Part shown: piece after piece, positions 1 to 10,129 of the stretch
Layout of the letters: every line of letters begins with the position of its first letter
Position numbering within the stretch: the stretch's first letter is position 1
Origin: Planctopirus ephydatiae
GTDB lineage: Bacteria; Planctomycetota; Planctomycetia; Planctomycetales; Planctomycetaceae
Length of the DNA stretch: 64,000 nt
Assembly (NCBI RefSeq): GCF_007752345.1
Contig: NZ_CP036299.1
Coordinates: forward strand, 3,311,501-3,375,500
Reading direction: 5' to 3'
Notes under the pieces: generated by a model
What the model was told of the DNA's origin: nothing
The model's input: the letters and a program-made list of their open reading frames with translations, nothing else
Databases searched by the model: none
Position numbers and translations under genes: made by a program

Positions 1-1635
1 GTGGGAATCCATTTAATTCGCACCACCCCTCAGGCCGGTCCCAATCTGGCAATCACGAGGCTCGATGGTGCTGTCTCCACAGCCGCCGCTGGTGTTCCAC
101 TCCGATTGACTGCCGGGATCACCAATTTTGGTACTGAAGTCGTCACCGATGTTCGGGCATCGATCTACGACAACGGAGTCAAGACACCCACCACTGTCAT
201 TTTTGACCGCATCGAACCCGGTACAGAAGTTCTCCACGAAGTGGACCTGCAATTCCCTTCACCGGGTTATCGCCGAGTTGAAATTCGCCTCGATGCCGAT
301 GGGTATCCGGTCGATAATGTGCGGCACTTAAGTGTCAATGTTTCGGCAGCGATTCCCGTGTTGATTGTCGATGGTGATCCGGCTGGTGATGCCGCTTCGT
401 ACGTCGCGGATGCCCTTGCTGCCGACCCAGCGGCGACCGGCTTTCAGACCACGATCGATAACCCGGACATTCTGCGTCGCAGGCCCTTGGACGATTACCG
501 CTGTATCTATCTGCTCAATGTGGGCGAACTGCCGCCGGATTCTCTCGACTATCTGGAGAAGTATGTCCGCCGGGGTGGTGCCTTGATGATGGCTCTGGGA
601 GATTCTGTCCGCAGTGAAGCATTCAATCGCGTTTTCCATCGCGAGGGCGATGGGTTATCACCTTTGCCTCTGGGAAATGCTCCCCTCGAATTTGCTACTG
701 ATGTCACATCCACAGAACCCGATCTCAAAGCGGGAAAGCATCCGGCATTCGCGATTCTCCAGGGGGATGACAACCCTTTTCTCGATGCTGTTCATATTCA
801 AAAACTCTTTGAGCCAGCGGTTGGCTGGGAAGTCGACGACGTTGTCCGTGGCGACAATGTCAAAACCATTGCCAAGCATAAGAGTGGCCGACCCGTCATG
901 CTGGAGAAGCCTTACGGTGCAGGGAAGGTGACGTTGCTGTTAACTACAGCCCAGCCAGCCTGGAATGACTGGGCACTGAACCCTTCCTATGTCGTTTTCC
1001 AGCTCGATCTGCTCAAATCGCTGATTTCCTCTGATAAAAATGAAGCCTTACGAGTCACGGGTGAACCAATCCTGCTCTCTCTTGACCCGGCTCTCTACAC
1101 CGATCAGGTCGAGTTGTCGATCCCTGATATCGACGGTCAGAGAACTGTGAGGCTGCAGGCTTCTCCTCAAGATGGCCAGACATCAGCCTCCAGCAAACCA
1201 AAGGGAACTGAGGCTTCGGCATCCACCCGACCGGATACGACTCCAGCTTCTCAACAGAACTCGGCCTCTAACCAAAACTCAACCGTTGGTATTCGACTGG
1301 TCGTCGAAGAGAAAGAGACCGATTTACCTGGCATCTACAGCGTTCGCCTGACAACCCAGAATCAGACCACTGAAGAGAAACTTTACGCCTACAATGTGCC
1401 GCTGGAAGAGAGCCAGCTGGCAGTCATTACTGTCGATTCCTTGCGGAAAACAATGGGTAACAACGAAAAATTATCGATTCATGAGGCACAGGATGTCTCC
1501 TGGATCGAAGGGGAAGAGGCGGGTTCGGAACTCCGTACCAGTTTGCTGGCGGCGCTCGTGATTCTTCTGCTGGCAGAGCAGTGGCTCAGTTATCGACTCA
1601 GTTACCACCCGGCGAAAGGTCAGGTGGCACGATGA
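1..1635 (+). CDS. BatA-like envelope protein, 5' truncated by window edge
   Basis: The reading frame is open from the first base, so the true start probably lies upstream and the GTG at base 1 need not be the start. The visible 544 residues contain an early Ig-like/CARDB-like beta region (about 1-115), then a stretch beginning AAIPVLIVDGDPAGD (about 116-250) that resembles the glutamine-amidotransferase-like fold common in planctomycete Bat proteins. A Ser/Thr/Gln-rich linker follows (about 385-435), and a C-terminal membrane segment (about 514-532, LLAALVILLLAEQWL). Family knowledge: such genes follow MoxR and DUF58 genes in Bat-type operons linked to envelope stress or aerotolerance; those would lie upstream, out of view. 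The stop overlaps the next start as ATGA, so translation is probably coupled. The BatA assignment is by architecture and context, not by a diagnostic residue. Confidence 0.7.
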   Translation: MGIHLIRTTPQAGPNLAITRLDGAVSTAAAGVPLRLTAGITNFGTEVVTDVRASIYDNGVKTPTTVIFDRIEPGTEVLHEVDLQFPSPGYRRVEIRLDADGYPVDNVRHLSVNVSAAIPVLIVDGDPAGDAASYVADALAADPAATGFQTTIDNPDILRRRPLDDYRCIYLLNVGELPPDSLDYLEKYVRRGGALMMALGDSVRSEAFNRVFHREGDGLSPLPLGNAPLEFATDVTSTEPDLKAGKHPAFAILQGDDNPFLDAVHIQKLFEPAVGWEVDDVVRGDNVKTIAKHKSGRPVMLEKPYGAGKVTLLLTTAQPAWNDWALNPSYVVFQLDLLKSLISSDKNEALRVTGEPILLSLDPALYTDQVELSIPDIDGQRTVRLQASPQDGQTSASSKPKGTEASASTRPDTTPASQQNSASNQNSTVGIRLVVEEKETDLPGIYSVRLTTQNQTTEEKLYAYNVPLEESQLAVITVDSLRKTMGNNEKLSIHEAQDVSWIEGEEAGSELRTSLLAALVILLLAEQWLSYRLSYHPAKGQVAR

Positions 1636-4268
1636 ACCTGTGGCCTGAGTTATTTCAAATGCTTCCCGTAGCGCAATCGGTCGAAAGCCCGTCTTCAACG
1701 ACCGGAGCCGAAACGATTAATCCGGCCGAAACCATCAGTGCAAAACCGACTGACTCAACCATCACCATGGTCGAGTGGGGTTGGCCTGAAGATCCACTGA
1801 CATGGGCCATTTTGCTGGCGGCTGGAGTTGCTATTACTGCGTATGTGGTCTGGCTCTATCGTAGAGATACGACAGAGACAGGCCTGGCAACCCGCATCTG
1901 GTTGACAGCTCTGCGTCTGGCGATGTTCGCTGGTCTACTGCTCATCTGGCTCAACCCCCAAGAGCGCACACAAGAGTCGATGACCCGCCCTTCGAGAGTG
2001 GCGATTATTGTGGATCGATCCCTGTCGATGAGGCATCCGGCCATCGATGCTTCAGCGAACATCTCAGCGTCAGCGGAGTCAGAGCCCAAAGCAACACCCA
2101 CTCAACCTGCTGTCGATTCGACGGCCACTCGATCAGAACTTGTGAAAAAGCTACTGGCTGATTCGCCCATGCTCGAAGCTTTGCGGCAACAGCACGAAGT
2201 TTCTGTATTCATGTTTGACTCCACATTACAAGGGCCAGTCGTCACACTCCCCGTCAGACCGAAGGTGACTGAGAGCAACAACCCAGCCAATGCCAGCAAA
2301 GCCGAAGCCACAGCCGACAAGTCGGCTACTCCTGTGGCCTGGGATGAGATTCTGGCTCCCAAAGGACTGGAAACACGTCTGGGGGAATCGCTGAGTGATG
2401 CTGTCCGTCAACTGGCGGGGCGAACGCTCTCAGGGATGCTGGTGATCAGTGATGGCTCGAACAATGCAGGTATCGATCTCGATGCGGCCCGTGATCGAGC
2501 CCTTTCGCAAAAAGTGAAGCTCATTACACTCGGTGTGGGAGGGACAGAACCTCCCAGGAATGTCCAGGTTGCTGACCTGCAGGCGCCCACCGACGTTCAA
2601 GTTGGCGATCCTTTCGACGTGGTCGCCTTTGTGACTGCACAAGGGTTAACCGGACAGAAGGTGCTGGTCGAACTGGTTTCGAGCACCACCGAAGACCCCA
2701 CGGAGACCATTGTGGCCAGCCAGGAAATGGTCGTCAGTGGCGATAATCTGCCCATGGAAGGCAAGTTTCCGCTGAAGGCCGGAAAAACCGGTTCCACCCG
2801 ATACACGATTCGCGCACAACCGGTGGTCGCACAGCAGGAAATCAATATTGAAGACAATCGACAATCGTTGACCATCAATGCTCTCGACAAACCCACGCGA
2901 GTGCTGCTTGTGGCCGGCGGCCCGATGCGTGATTACCAGTTTGTGAGAAACCTGCTATTTCGACATAAGGGCATCGATGTCGATGTCCTGCTGCAAACTT
3001 CGGCCACAGGAACGAGCCAGGAATCTGACAATCTGCTGACGGCATTTCCGACAACTCGTGAAGAGCTTTACAGCTACGACGTCATGATTGCTTTCGACCC
3101 CGATTGGCGATTGATTCCCCCGGAATCGATTGACCTGCTCTACGACTGGGTCTTCCAGGAAGCGGGGGGGCTGATTGTCATAGCCGGTGATGTCAATACC
3201 TTGCAAGTCGCCGCAGTGTCAGCTTCCACAGCCGAACAGAGTGCGCTGGGCAAGCAGTTAATGAAACTGCAGGAGCTGTATCCCGTCATTCTGAATTCGT
3301 ACCTTTCTGACCTGCGATTTGATCAGGAACATTCACAGCCTTGGCCTTTGGCATTTACTCCTGAAGGCGAAGCTGCCAGCTTCCTGCAATTGACCGATGA
3401 AGCCACTTCTTCTCAGGCGCGGTGGAAGGAGTTTGCCGGGTTCTACAAGTGCTACCCCACCAGCGGGCCGAAAGCCGGAGCGACGGTCTACAGTCGCTTT
3501 TCGGATCCTCGGGCCGAATCCGCCATTTTGATGGCATCACAATTTTTTGGACAGGGTCGGACGTTCTACCTGGGCAGCGGAGAAATGTGGCGACTGCGTT
3601 CTGTCGATGATGAAGACTATGATCGTTTCTGGATCAAAACGATCCGTGAGTTTTCTCAGGGTCGACTGAAACGAGGGAATCGCCGCGGACTCTTAATGCC
3701 CGAAACCCGCAAAATTGCCTTGGGGCAGACGGCTCGTATCCGTGCCAGGCTTCTTGACGCTCAATTTCAACCTCTCTCGGCTCCTTCGGTCCCTCTTCAA
3801 TTGATTGATCCGTCAGGGCGACCGGTTGTTCCACCCCGATCATTGGTGGCAGATCCCAATCGGCCCGGGGAGTTTGTTGGCGACTTCCGAGCCTCGCTGG
3901 CAGGTGTCTACAAGCTCTCTGTCGAGATACCGCAGTCCTCCGAGATGCTGCAGGAAGAGGTTTCGGTCGCACTTCCCAAACTAGAGGACGAAAATATCCG
4001 TCAGAACGTCGTGGGCCTCAAAAATCTTGCCGAGGGTACTGGCGGTGCTTACTTCAATTTGAACGATCTCAATCTTTCTGCTGCCAAAACGGTTGCAGTG
4101 AATGAGTCTGGCATTGATCGAATTGCCGCATTATTGCCCAATCGGTCGGAACAAATTCTGATTGACCAGCGTCTGAAAACATTGTGGGATCGTGAGTGGG
4201 TACTTTTTGTGCTGGTTGGACTGATTTCTGCCGAGTGGCTGACCAGAAAGCTGATCAAACTCGCCTGA
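1632..4268 (+). CDS. VWA and glutamine amidotransferase-like membrane protein
   Basis: This is an 878-residue membrane protein starting at the ATG that overlaps the upstream TGA; a longer frame from 1581 would overlap the upstream gene by 55 bases and is less likely. Two membrane segments lie near residues 56-76 and 88-107, and a third at the C-terminus (VLFVLVGLISAEWL). The segment RPSRVAIIVDRSLSM carries the VWA metal-site motif DxSxS (D128, S130, S132), and LVISDGSNNAG supplies a later acidic position. A second fold begins RVLLVAGGPMRDYQFVRNLL and resembles the GATase1-like domain of planctomycete VWA proteins. Inferred role: a metal-dependent adhesion or scaffold protein at the membrane, working with the BatA-like protein. 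No enzymatic residues of a true glutamine amidotransferase are evident. Confidence 0.75.
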   Translation: MNLWPELFQMLPVAQSVESPSSTTGAETINPAETISAKPTDSTITMVEWGWPEDPLTWAILLAAGVAITAYVVWLYRRDTTETGLATRIWLTALRLAMFAGLLLIWLNPQERTQESMTRPSRVAIIVDRSLSMRHPAIDASANISASAESEPKATPTQPAVDSTATRSELVKKLLADSPMLEALRQQHEVSVFMFDSTLQGPVVTLPVRPKVTESNNPANASKAEATADKSATPVAWDEILAPKGLETRLGESLSDAVRQLAGRTLSGMLVISDGSNNAGIDLDAARDRALSQKVKLITLGVGGTEPPRNVQVADLQAPTDVQVGDPFDVVAFVTAQGLTGQKVLVELVSSTTEDPTETIVASQEMVVSGDNLPMEGKFPLKAGKTGSTRYTIRAQPVVAQQEINIEDNRQSLTINALDKPTRVLLVAGGPMRDYQFVRNLLFRHKGIDVDVLLQTSATGTSQESDNLLTAFPTTREELYSYDVMIAFDPDWRLIPPESIDLLYDWVFQEAGGLIVIAGDVNTLQVAAVSASTAEQSALGKQLMKLQELYPVILNSYLSDLRFDQEHSQPWPLAFTPEGEAASFLQLTDEATSSQARWKEFAGFYKCYPTSGPKAGATVYSRFSDPRAESAILMASQFFGQGRTFYLGSGEMWRLRSVDDEDYDRFWIKTIREFSQGRLKRGNRRGLLMPETRKIALGQTARIRARLLDAQFQPLSAPSVPLQLIDPSGRPVVPPRSLVADPNRPGEFVGDFRASLAGVYKLSVEIPQSSEMLQEEVSVALPKLEDENIRQNVVGLKNLAEGTGGAYFNLNDLNLSAAKTVAVNESGIDRIAALLPNRSEQILIDQRLKTLWDREWVLFVLVGLISAEWLTRKLIKLA

Positions 4269-4312
4269 AAAATCTTGTGACTTTGTTCTCTCATTAAAAA
4301 CCTGCTGAATCG

Positions 4313-6799
4313 ATGGTTATGTCGCAAGCTCCCAGTTCCGAAACATCTGTCGCCAGCTCATCAGCCATGAAACCAGCGGCTGGAGGGATCACGATCCGGC
4401 AGATCCTCTCACAATTGCGCAGTTCAATTCGCAGATACCTCTTTTGGCAAGGGTTTTTGGGAACTTTAGCACTGGTGGCTCTCTGGTTCTGGGGAAGTTT
4501 TCTGCTCGATGAATTTGTCTTTTCACTCACTCGCTTTGAAATTCCCCGCTGGCTTCGAGCTCTACTGCTGGTGACCGCTCTCGGTGGCACAGCCTTGTTT
4601 GCGCTGTGGAAACTCGGGACAGCCATGGCCCGTCAACTCAATGAGCGGGCACTGGCCATGGTGCTCGAGCGACGCTTCCCTCAGTTGGACAGCCGGCTGA
4701 TTCTGGCGGTTGAAGCGAATGCCGGGCAGGTGCCTGCGGTTTCACCCATGCACGATGCCATGGTGGCCCGTACTCTTGAGCGGGCCAATCAGGATGTGAC
4801 CACACTCGATCTGGGTCAGGTTTTTAACCCCTCGCCATTTCGCCGGTCGAGCCTGCTTGCGTCAATTCTCTGGGTACCGATTGCGCTATTGGCTGTCATG
4901 AATTTCGGTGCCGTGGCTGCCTGGGCGAACGGGTATTTGAAGCTTTCCGAAACGTATCGTGATCGCCAGACGGAACTGATTCCCTATGTCCTGGCGCAGC
5001 CGGGAGAACGAAAAGTTCCGTTTAAAAAGGGTATCTATCGTCACCCGAAAGGTTCCGATCTGACATTGCAGATTGAGACCGCGGAAGGAAAACTTGCCCC
5101 ACCCAGAGTTCGCCTCGATTATCGCCTCAATCAAGGTCGCGGCAGTGGCCGGACTTATCTGCAGGTCGACAGCGCTGGCCAGTCGTCACATACCTTCACA
5201 GCATTGCTCGACAACACCAACATCTGGTTGACGGGCGGAGATTACACCACACTGTCACCCCTGCAAATTCAGGTTGTCGATCCGCCGATTGTCTCCGGTT
5301 TGTCGATTAACCTCAAATATCCTGACTATACAGGATTGAATACAGGAGATGGCTTCACCTCGATACCAGTGATTGGAACCGAAGCCAGCCTGCCGCTGGA
5401 ATCGACATTTGAGTTGCAGATTACAGCTCCGCAACCACTGAGCGAAGTTCGCTGCGAACTGCAGGCGGGGCCACTTCGCTATGAAGTTCTGGCCAACCAA
5501 CTGAATTCTCAGCCTCAAATCGAAATTCTCCCGGCGGCAATTGTTGGCCAAACCCGAAAACCAACTCGCTTGCCTGAAAACCTTGCAAAGGCTGCTGTTC
5601 GAGAAGGCGGGAAGACACTTGCCATCCCCTTCCGACTGCATCACAAGGCCAGTGAACTGCTGGCGAAACAGGCTGCAGGCGAAACACTCGAACTGATTGA
5701 GAACGCGATCCCGCTCCCACCGGATACTCTTTTGCGGTTGTGGCTGGTCGATGCCGAAGGAATCGCCGCCACCGAACCGGCCAAGCTGCTGCTGAGAGGG
5801 ATCCCTGACGAAGCCCCTCAGGTGGAAACAGCCTTAAGGGGCATTGGCACATCGATTACTCGGTTGGCAAGAATTCCGGTCACTGGCGAAGTCAACGACG
5901 ACTACGGCGTGGATCGCATCTGGTTTGAGTATTCAGTCGATGCCGATACCACACTGAAAGAACAACCTCTGGGAGATTATCGCTCGAATCGCCAGAAACG
6001 AGTCCAGTTAGAACGATCCGCAGCGGAGCCTTATGTCCGTTTTGATGTTCTACCGCTCGACCTGGCCATCAAGCAGAAACTGACAATTAATACCGTAGCC
6101 GCCGATGCCAATGACGTTGCTGATGTCGGGCCCAATGTCGGACGAGGTCAGCGTTTTGTCTTTTCGATTGTCTCTCCCGAAGAATTACTTTCGATCCTTT
6201 ATGCCCGGGAAATCAACGAGCGTAAGCGATTCGAGCAACTGATTTCTGAAGTTCAAAGACTCCGCGATGATCTGGTACGGCATCGCGACATGATTGCCGC
6301 CAGCCGGTCCGAACCACCTCCCGCCGATAAAAACGAATTGCTGCAATCGATTGCCGGTTGTGGAGAAAGATCTTTGTACGCCATCCGTCAGGCGGCTCAG
6401 TCAACCGACTCCGTACGGCAGACTTTCCGGGAAATCCGGGAGGAACTGGTCAACAACAGTGTCGACACACCCCAGATGCTGGATCGAATCGACCGTAAGA
6501 TTGTCGATCCGCTCAGCCGGCTCATGGATCAGGATTTTCCCTCCATCGACGCCACCATCGGACTTTTTCGGCTGGCGAATGAACAGGGTTCCGACCCGAC
6601 AGCCCCCGTGGAAGATGCAATTTTACAGATTCAGGGCTTGCTCGAAACATTGGATCAGGTTTTGCTGGAGATGAGAAAGCTCGAAACTTTCCATGAGGCA
6701 CTCGAATTACTAAAGGCCATCATTGGCGAACAGGACGATCTGGCAGAAAAAACCAAACAGCGCCGAAAAGCCCAGGCACTGAAAGCCCTGGAAGACTAG
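4313..6799 (+). CDS. DUF4175-like membrane protein
   Basis: This 828-residue protein has three membrane segments near residues 43-67, 82-102 and 181-204. A long periplasmic beta-rich part follows, then a helical, charged C-terminal region (about 640-828) likely to form coiled coils. Around residue 528 is the DDYGVDRIWFEY segment, which resembles the DDYG signature seen in DUF4175-type proteins of planctomycetes and alphaproteobacteria. It lies 44 bases after the VWA gene and 24 bases before the next gene on the same strand, so one operon is likely. The start could be the first ATG (4313) or the second (4319); neither has a strong ribosome-binding site. The molecular function is unknown; the context suggests an envelope scaffold. 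Confidence 0.65.
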   Translation: MVMSQAPSSETSVASSSAMKPAAGGITIRQILSQLRSSIRRYLFWQGFLGTLALVALWFWGSFLLDEFVFSLTRFEIPRWLRALLLVTALGGTALFALWKLGTAMARQLNERALAMVLERRFPQLDSRLILAVEANAGQVPAVSPMHDAMVARTLERANQDVTTLDLGQVFNPSPFRRSSLLASILWVPIALLAVMNFGAVAAWANGYLKLSETYRDRQTELIPYVLAQPGERKVPFKKGIYRHPKGSDLTLQIETAEGKLAPPRVRLDYRLNQGRGSGRTYLQVDSAGQSSHTFTALLDNTNIWLTGGDYTTLSPLQIQVVDPPIVSGLSINLKYPDYTGLNTGDGFTSIPVIGTEASLPLESTFELQITAPQPLSEVRCELQAGPLRYEVLANQLNSQPQIEILPAAIVGQTRKPTRLPENLAKAAVREGGKTLAIPFRLHHKASELLAKQAAGETLELIENAIPLPPDTLLRLWLVDAEGIAATEPAKLLLRGIPDEAPQVETALRGIGTSITRLARIPVTGEVNDDYGVDRIWFEYSVDADTTLKEQPLGDYRSNRQKRVQLERSAAEPYVRFDVLPLDLAIKQKLTINTVAADANDVADVGPNVGRGQRFVFSIVSPEELLSILYAREINERKRFEQLISEVQRLRDDLVRHRDMIAASRSEPPPADKNELLQSIAGCGERSLYAIRQAAQSTDSVRQTFREIREELVNNSVDTPQMLDRIDRKIVDPLSRLMDQDFPSIDATIGLFRLANEQGSDPTAPVEDAILQIQGLLETLDQVLLEMRKLETFHEALELLKAIIGEQDDLAEKTKQRRKAQALKALED

Positions 6800-6823
6800 A
6801 ACGGAATCCGAAGGGGAGGGACG

Positions 6824-8851
6824 ATGAATTCCATAACAGACGATCAAACAGAAAACGTCTCTTCATTGTTCGCCGTCCAAAAACCGTCTCTCGCGAAAAA
6901 AGCCTCTGCATGGGGTAGAAATCGGATCTTTATGCCCGCACGTTATTCGCGAATCGTGGCTCTGGCTGTCTGGGGTCTGGCCATACTGGTCAACTTTTGG
7001 CCGTCACTGATTCTCGAGGGGCAGGAACCACCAGCAGTTCAGTCACAAACTTCCGCGGAACTGGCAACATACCAGGATGCGTTGGCTGCCCGGTATCAGC
7101 GTTTTGAAAATACGCTGCAGCAGTTGGCAGAATACCTGCGAAAGACCGATCCGGCCCGGGCTGATTTGATTGTGCGGGCGATTGGGAAGAGTAAAGAAAC
7201 CCGCGTCCCTGATCAGATGGAAGCCCTCGTCGAACTGTTGAAACAGGAGCGGCTTGGTGATGCCATTTCTCGACAGCAGGATCTCTCTGGGCAAATGGCT
7301 GCACTTTTAGAACTGCTTCAAAGCGAAGACCGCCGCGACGAAATCGAACGCGAACGGGCACGAGTGCAGGATCTGATCAAAGACGTCAATAAGCTCATCG
7401 GCCAGCAACAGGATACTCGTTCTGCAACCGAACGAGGCGGCCCTCTGGGCGACATCGAAAAGCGGCAAGCCAAAATCGCCGAAGATGCCCGCAAACTGAC
7501 TCAAAAAATCGATCAGCAGGATGCAGCCAAGCGATCATCGAGCCCATCGCAGAGAAAAGGCGACTCTTCCGAAGGCAGTGAAAAACCGTCGGAAGGGAGC
7601 GAATCCAAAGATGGCGATCCCTCCAAGCCTGATTCCGGGAATTCTGATCCCAAGGAACCGATGAATGGATCCGAGGAAAAGAACAGTTCCGAAGGCGAGC
7701 AAAGCCCATCATCCGGGAAGAGCGGCAAAGAGAAATCACCAGATTCGAAAACGCCACCGGCAGGCAAAAATGACAAACCTTCGGAAAGCGAAGGCCAAGA
7801 CCCTAAAGACCCTGCTTCTGAAAAACAGCCGGGGGATTCTCCAGGCGATCCATCAAATGGTAAACCGTCTGAAGGTAAGCCATCTCAGGGTAAGCCATCC
7901 CAGGGAAAGCCATCGCAGGGCAAACCATCGGAAGGAAAGCCTTCACCAAGCCAGCCCTCTGAAAGTCAACCTTCGGAATCAGGGGATTCAGGTCAGTCTT
8001 CTCCGTCAAAAGATGAGAATGGCAAACAGCCTGAGAAAACACCCGGCCGTGACGAAGTCGAGCAATCAATTCGGGCCATGGATAAAGCGATCGAAGAGCT
8101 CCGCAAAAAAAATGCTGGCGGCGCTTCGGATCAACAGGACAAAGCCCTGACCGATCTGATCAAAGCCCGCGAAAAACTCGAAGAGATCTTGCGACAACTC
8201 CGCGAGGAAGAGCGTGAACTCATGCTGGCGGCCCTCGAATCCCGCTTCCGGGAAATGCTGGCCCGGGAAATCGCCATTTACAACAGTACCATGGGGTTAG
8301 CTTCAGTACCTGAAAAACAGAGAACCGATCGTCATCGTTCACGGGCTCTTGAACTCTCCCGACAGCAAAATGAACTGGTGCTCGAAGCGTCCAAAGCCTT
8401 GACGCTCCTCCGCGAAGAAGGCTCTTCGATTGCCTTCCCGGAAACCGTCGAGCAGATTCAATCGGACATGAAGACCATTTCCCAGCGGCTTGAAAGAGCC
8501 GACGTCGCCACGTTGACGCAACAAATTGAAAAGGATGTGATTGAAGCTCTCGAAGAACTCGTCGATGCCTTAAGGCAAGAAATGGAAAAAATGAAAGACG
8601 AGAAACAGCAGCAACAACAACAGCAGCAGCAACAGCAGCAACAGAAGGCACTGGTCAATCAGCTGGCTGAACTGAAGCTGTTGCGTTCACTTCAGTACCG
8701 CGTGAATCGACGCACTAAACTCATTGGGCGTCTCGTGGATGGTGAACAAGCCATCGATAACGACATGATTGGTCAATTGCGAGAACTCGGGCTGCGGCAG
8801 GAGCAGGTTCGAAAAGCCACTTACGATCTTGCCACAGGAAGGAATGAGTAA
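6824..8851 (+). CDS. Repeat-rich coiled-coil envelope protein
   Basis: This 675-residue protein starts at an ATG preceded by a clear ribosome-binding site (GGGGAGGG). A hydrophobic segment near residues 42-66 could be a signal anchor. The rest is highly charged: a first coiled-coil region (about 75-230), a Ser/Gly/Pro/Lys/Glu-rich low-complexity region (about 235-405) with six tandem GKPS(E/Q) units, a second coiled-coil region (about 405-585), a run of 13 glutamines, and a final helical part. The low-complexity region is probably a disordered spacer between two rods. The stop overlaps the next start as TAATG. I do not recognise a named family; similar coiled-coil proteins follow DUF4175-like genes in planctomycete Bat operons. 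Function is unknown. Confidence 0.65.
   Translation: MNSITDDQTENVSSLFAVQKPSLAKKASAWGRNRIFMPARYSRIVALAVWGLAILVNFWPSLILEGQEPPAVQSQTSAELATYQDALAARYQRFENTLQQLAEYLRKTDPARADLIVRAIGKSKETRVPDQMEALVELLKQERLGDAISRQQDLSGQMAALLELLQSEDRRDEIERERARVQDLIKDVNKLIGQQQDTRSATERGGPLGDIEKRQAKIAEDARKLTQKIDQQDAAKRSSSPSQRKGDSSEGSEKPSEGSESKDGDPSKPDSGNSDPKEPMNGSEEKNSSEGEQSPSSGKSGKEKSPDSKTPPAGKNDKPSESEGQDPKDPASEKQPGDSPGDPSNGKPSEGKPSQGKPSQGKPSQGKPSEGKPSPSQPSESQPSESGDSGQSSPSKDENGKQPEKTPGRDEVEQSIRAMDKAIEELRKKNAGGASDQQDKALTDLIKAREKLEEILRQLREEERELMLAALESRFREMLAREIAIYNSTMGLASVPEKQRTDRHRSRALELSRQQNELVLEASKALTLLREEGSSIAFPETVEQIQSDMKTISQRLERADVATLTQQIEKDVIEALEELVDALRQEMEKMKDEKQQQQQQQQQQQQQKALVNQLAELKLLRSLQYRVNRRTKLIGRLVDGEQAIDNDMIGQLRELGLRQEQVRKATYDLATGRNE
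7859..7945 (+). repeat. 15-base tandem repeat encoding GKPS(E/Q)
   Basis: Five full 15-base units and a sixth partial unit encode [25 protein letters not shown] and GKPS. Third codon positions differ between units (for example CCG/CCA and TCT/TCC/TCG), so the array is not freshly expanded. It lies in the disordered middle of the coiled-coil protein. Units are a multiple of three bases, so copy-number change would keep the frame. Confidence 0.9.
8606..8644 (+). repeat. CAG/CAA microsatellite encoding 13 glutamines
   Basis: Thirteen consecutive Gln codons, a mix of CAG and CAA, interrupt the second coiled-coil region of the protein at 6824-8851. The in-frame triplet tract could change length by slippage without breaking the frame. 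Confidence 0.9.
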
Positions 8852-10014
8852 TGCTGTCATTCACTTTCACTGAATGGTTCACGCGAACTTTATCAGTTGG
8901 AAACGCGACACAGTTCCAGGACCATCGATCTCCGTTTTGGCAGGTGAGTCTGCTGAGCATCTGCGTCTGGATGCTGACGGGTTCATTGGTGGGCCCATCG
9001 ACCTTTGCGCAGGAATCATCTGTCGATGTTTTTGCTCCTCCCTCAGCAGCCCTAGTTGAGACCAAGCTCAGGCAAAGTCTCCTGAATCTGAAAAATCCTC
9101 CTGCCGATGTGGAAGCCATAATCGCACCTCTCCAGGCAGCGACAGACGTCGATTCTCGGCTGCTGAAAGTGGTTCAGATTGCCGCCAGTGCAGATCTTGA
9201 GATTGGCCGACTGGTCGCCCAGTGCAATCAGCCGACACTAATCCCAGACCCTGCCCAGTTGTCGGCCAACCAGTCATCCGCTGCCCAATGGTCAGCTATG
9301 ATGGGCCGTAGTGATCTTACGCCTTTTCTCAAGTCCAATCTCTCCTTGTATTACGGAAGATATCTTGTTGAGCGGCAGTTGTACGACGAAGCCCAGCTGG
9401 AACTGGCGGCAGCCGATGCTCGCGAAGTTGTCTCGCCCGCCACTCTGTTTTTTTTCCGAGCCGTTGTGGCCCAAGCTTTACTTGATATCGAGAACTGCCG
9501 GTTAGCTCTGAATCAGCTGCTCGAAAAGACTCAGGATTCTCCATTACGTTATCGCTCGACAGCCGAGTTGATCAAAGCCGATCTCGATGCTTTCGAAGCA
9601 AAGTCGCTGGGAGAAGTCGCTCGATTAATGGCCGATTCCCGCCGTCGGCTGGATCTGGGCCGCGCGGGTGAAAAAGTGCAGGGAGTTCAGGAAAAGATCA
9701 TTACGAACCTCGATGAACTCATCAAAAAGATCGAGCAGCAGATGGGTGGAGGCGGCGGCGGTGGTGGCGGTGAAGGTGGTAACTCCAACGAAAGTGGTGG
9801 TGCCGCTGACGACAGCTCTGTCAAAGGTGCAACAGCTCCCGGTGAAATCGACAAGAAAAAGTTTTCGAAAGACGGTGCCTGGGGCAATCTTCCCGAAAAA
9901 CAGCAGGCCGAGGCCCGTAATATCATCAGTCGGAGCTTTCCTCCGAATTACGGCCGAGCTATCGATGCCTACTCGAAAAAACTGGCCAATCGCCCGGCAA
10001 AACCATCCCCTTGA
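8851..10014 (+). CDS. Secreted or anchored helical protein of Bat-type operon
   Basis: This 387-residue protein starts at the ATG of a TAATG overlap with the upstream stop. A hydrophobic stretch near residues 33-53 ending in TFAQES looks like a signal peptide with a long N-region. The mature part is mostly helical and TPR-like in feel (for example LSLYYGRYLVERQLYDEAQLEL). A polyglycine stretch follows (about residues 299-308), then a Ser/Gly-rich linker and a conserved-looking tail with NIISRSFPPNYGRAIDAYSKKLA. Family knowledge: BatC/BatE-type operon members are often TPR proteins, which fits the position, but no TPR motif is clear enough for a firm call. Function is unknown. Confidence 0.6.
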   Translation: MLSFTFTEWFTRTLSVGNATQFQDHRSPFWQVSLLSICVWMLTGSLVGPSTFAQESSVDVFAPPSAALVETKLRQSLLNLKNPPADVEAIIAPLQAATDVDSRLLKVVQIAASADLEIGRLVAQCNQPTLIPDPAQLSANQSSAAQWSAMMGRSDLTPFLKSNLSLYYGRYLVERQLYDEAQLELAAADAREVVSPATLFFFRAVVAQALLDIENCRLALNQLLEKTQDSPLRYRSTAELIKADLDAFEAKSLGEVARLMADSRRRLDLGRAGEKVQGVQEKIITNLDELIKKIEQQMGGGGGGGGGEGGNSNESGGAADDSSVKGATAPGEIDKKKFSKDGAWGNLPEKQQAEARNIISRSFPPNYGRAIDAYSKKLANRPAKPSP

Positions 10015-10129
10015 AACCCAAGCACCTCTCACACAAATCAACTGATCGCTCCGAGTTTTTACGAAACCTGGTGGATCGAGAGCCTGAAAAACCACTGAAA
10101 ATTCTGTGATGCTGCCGGAGTAGAAACTT

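Noticed and set aside
7859-7945. Short regular repeats resembling a CRISPR array
   Set aside because: Units are 15 bases without spacers, lie in frame in a coding region and encode GKPS(E/Q).
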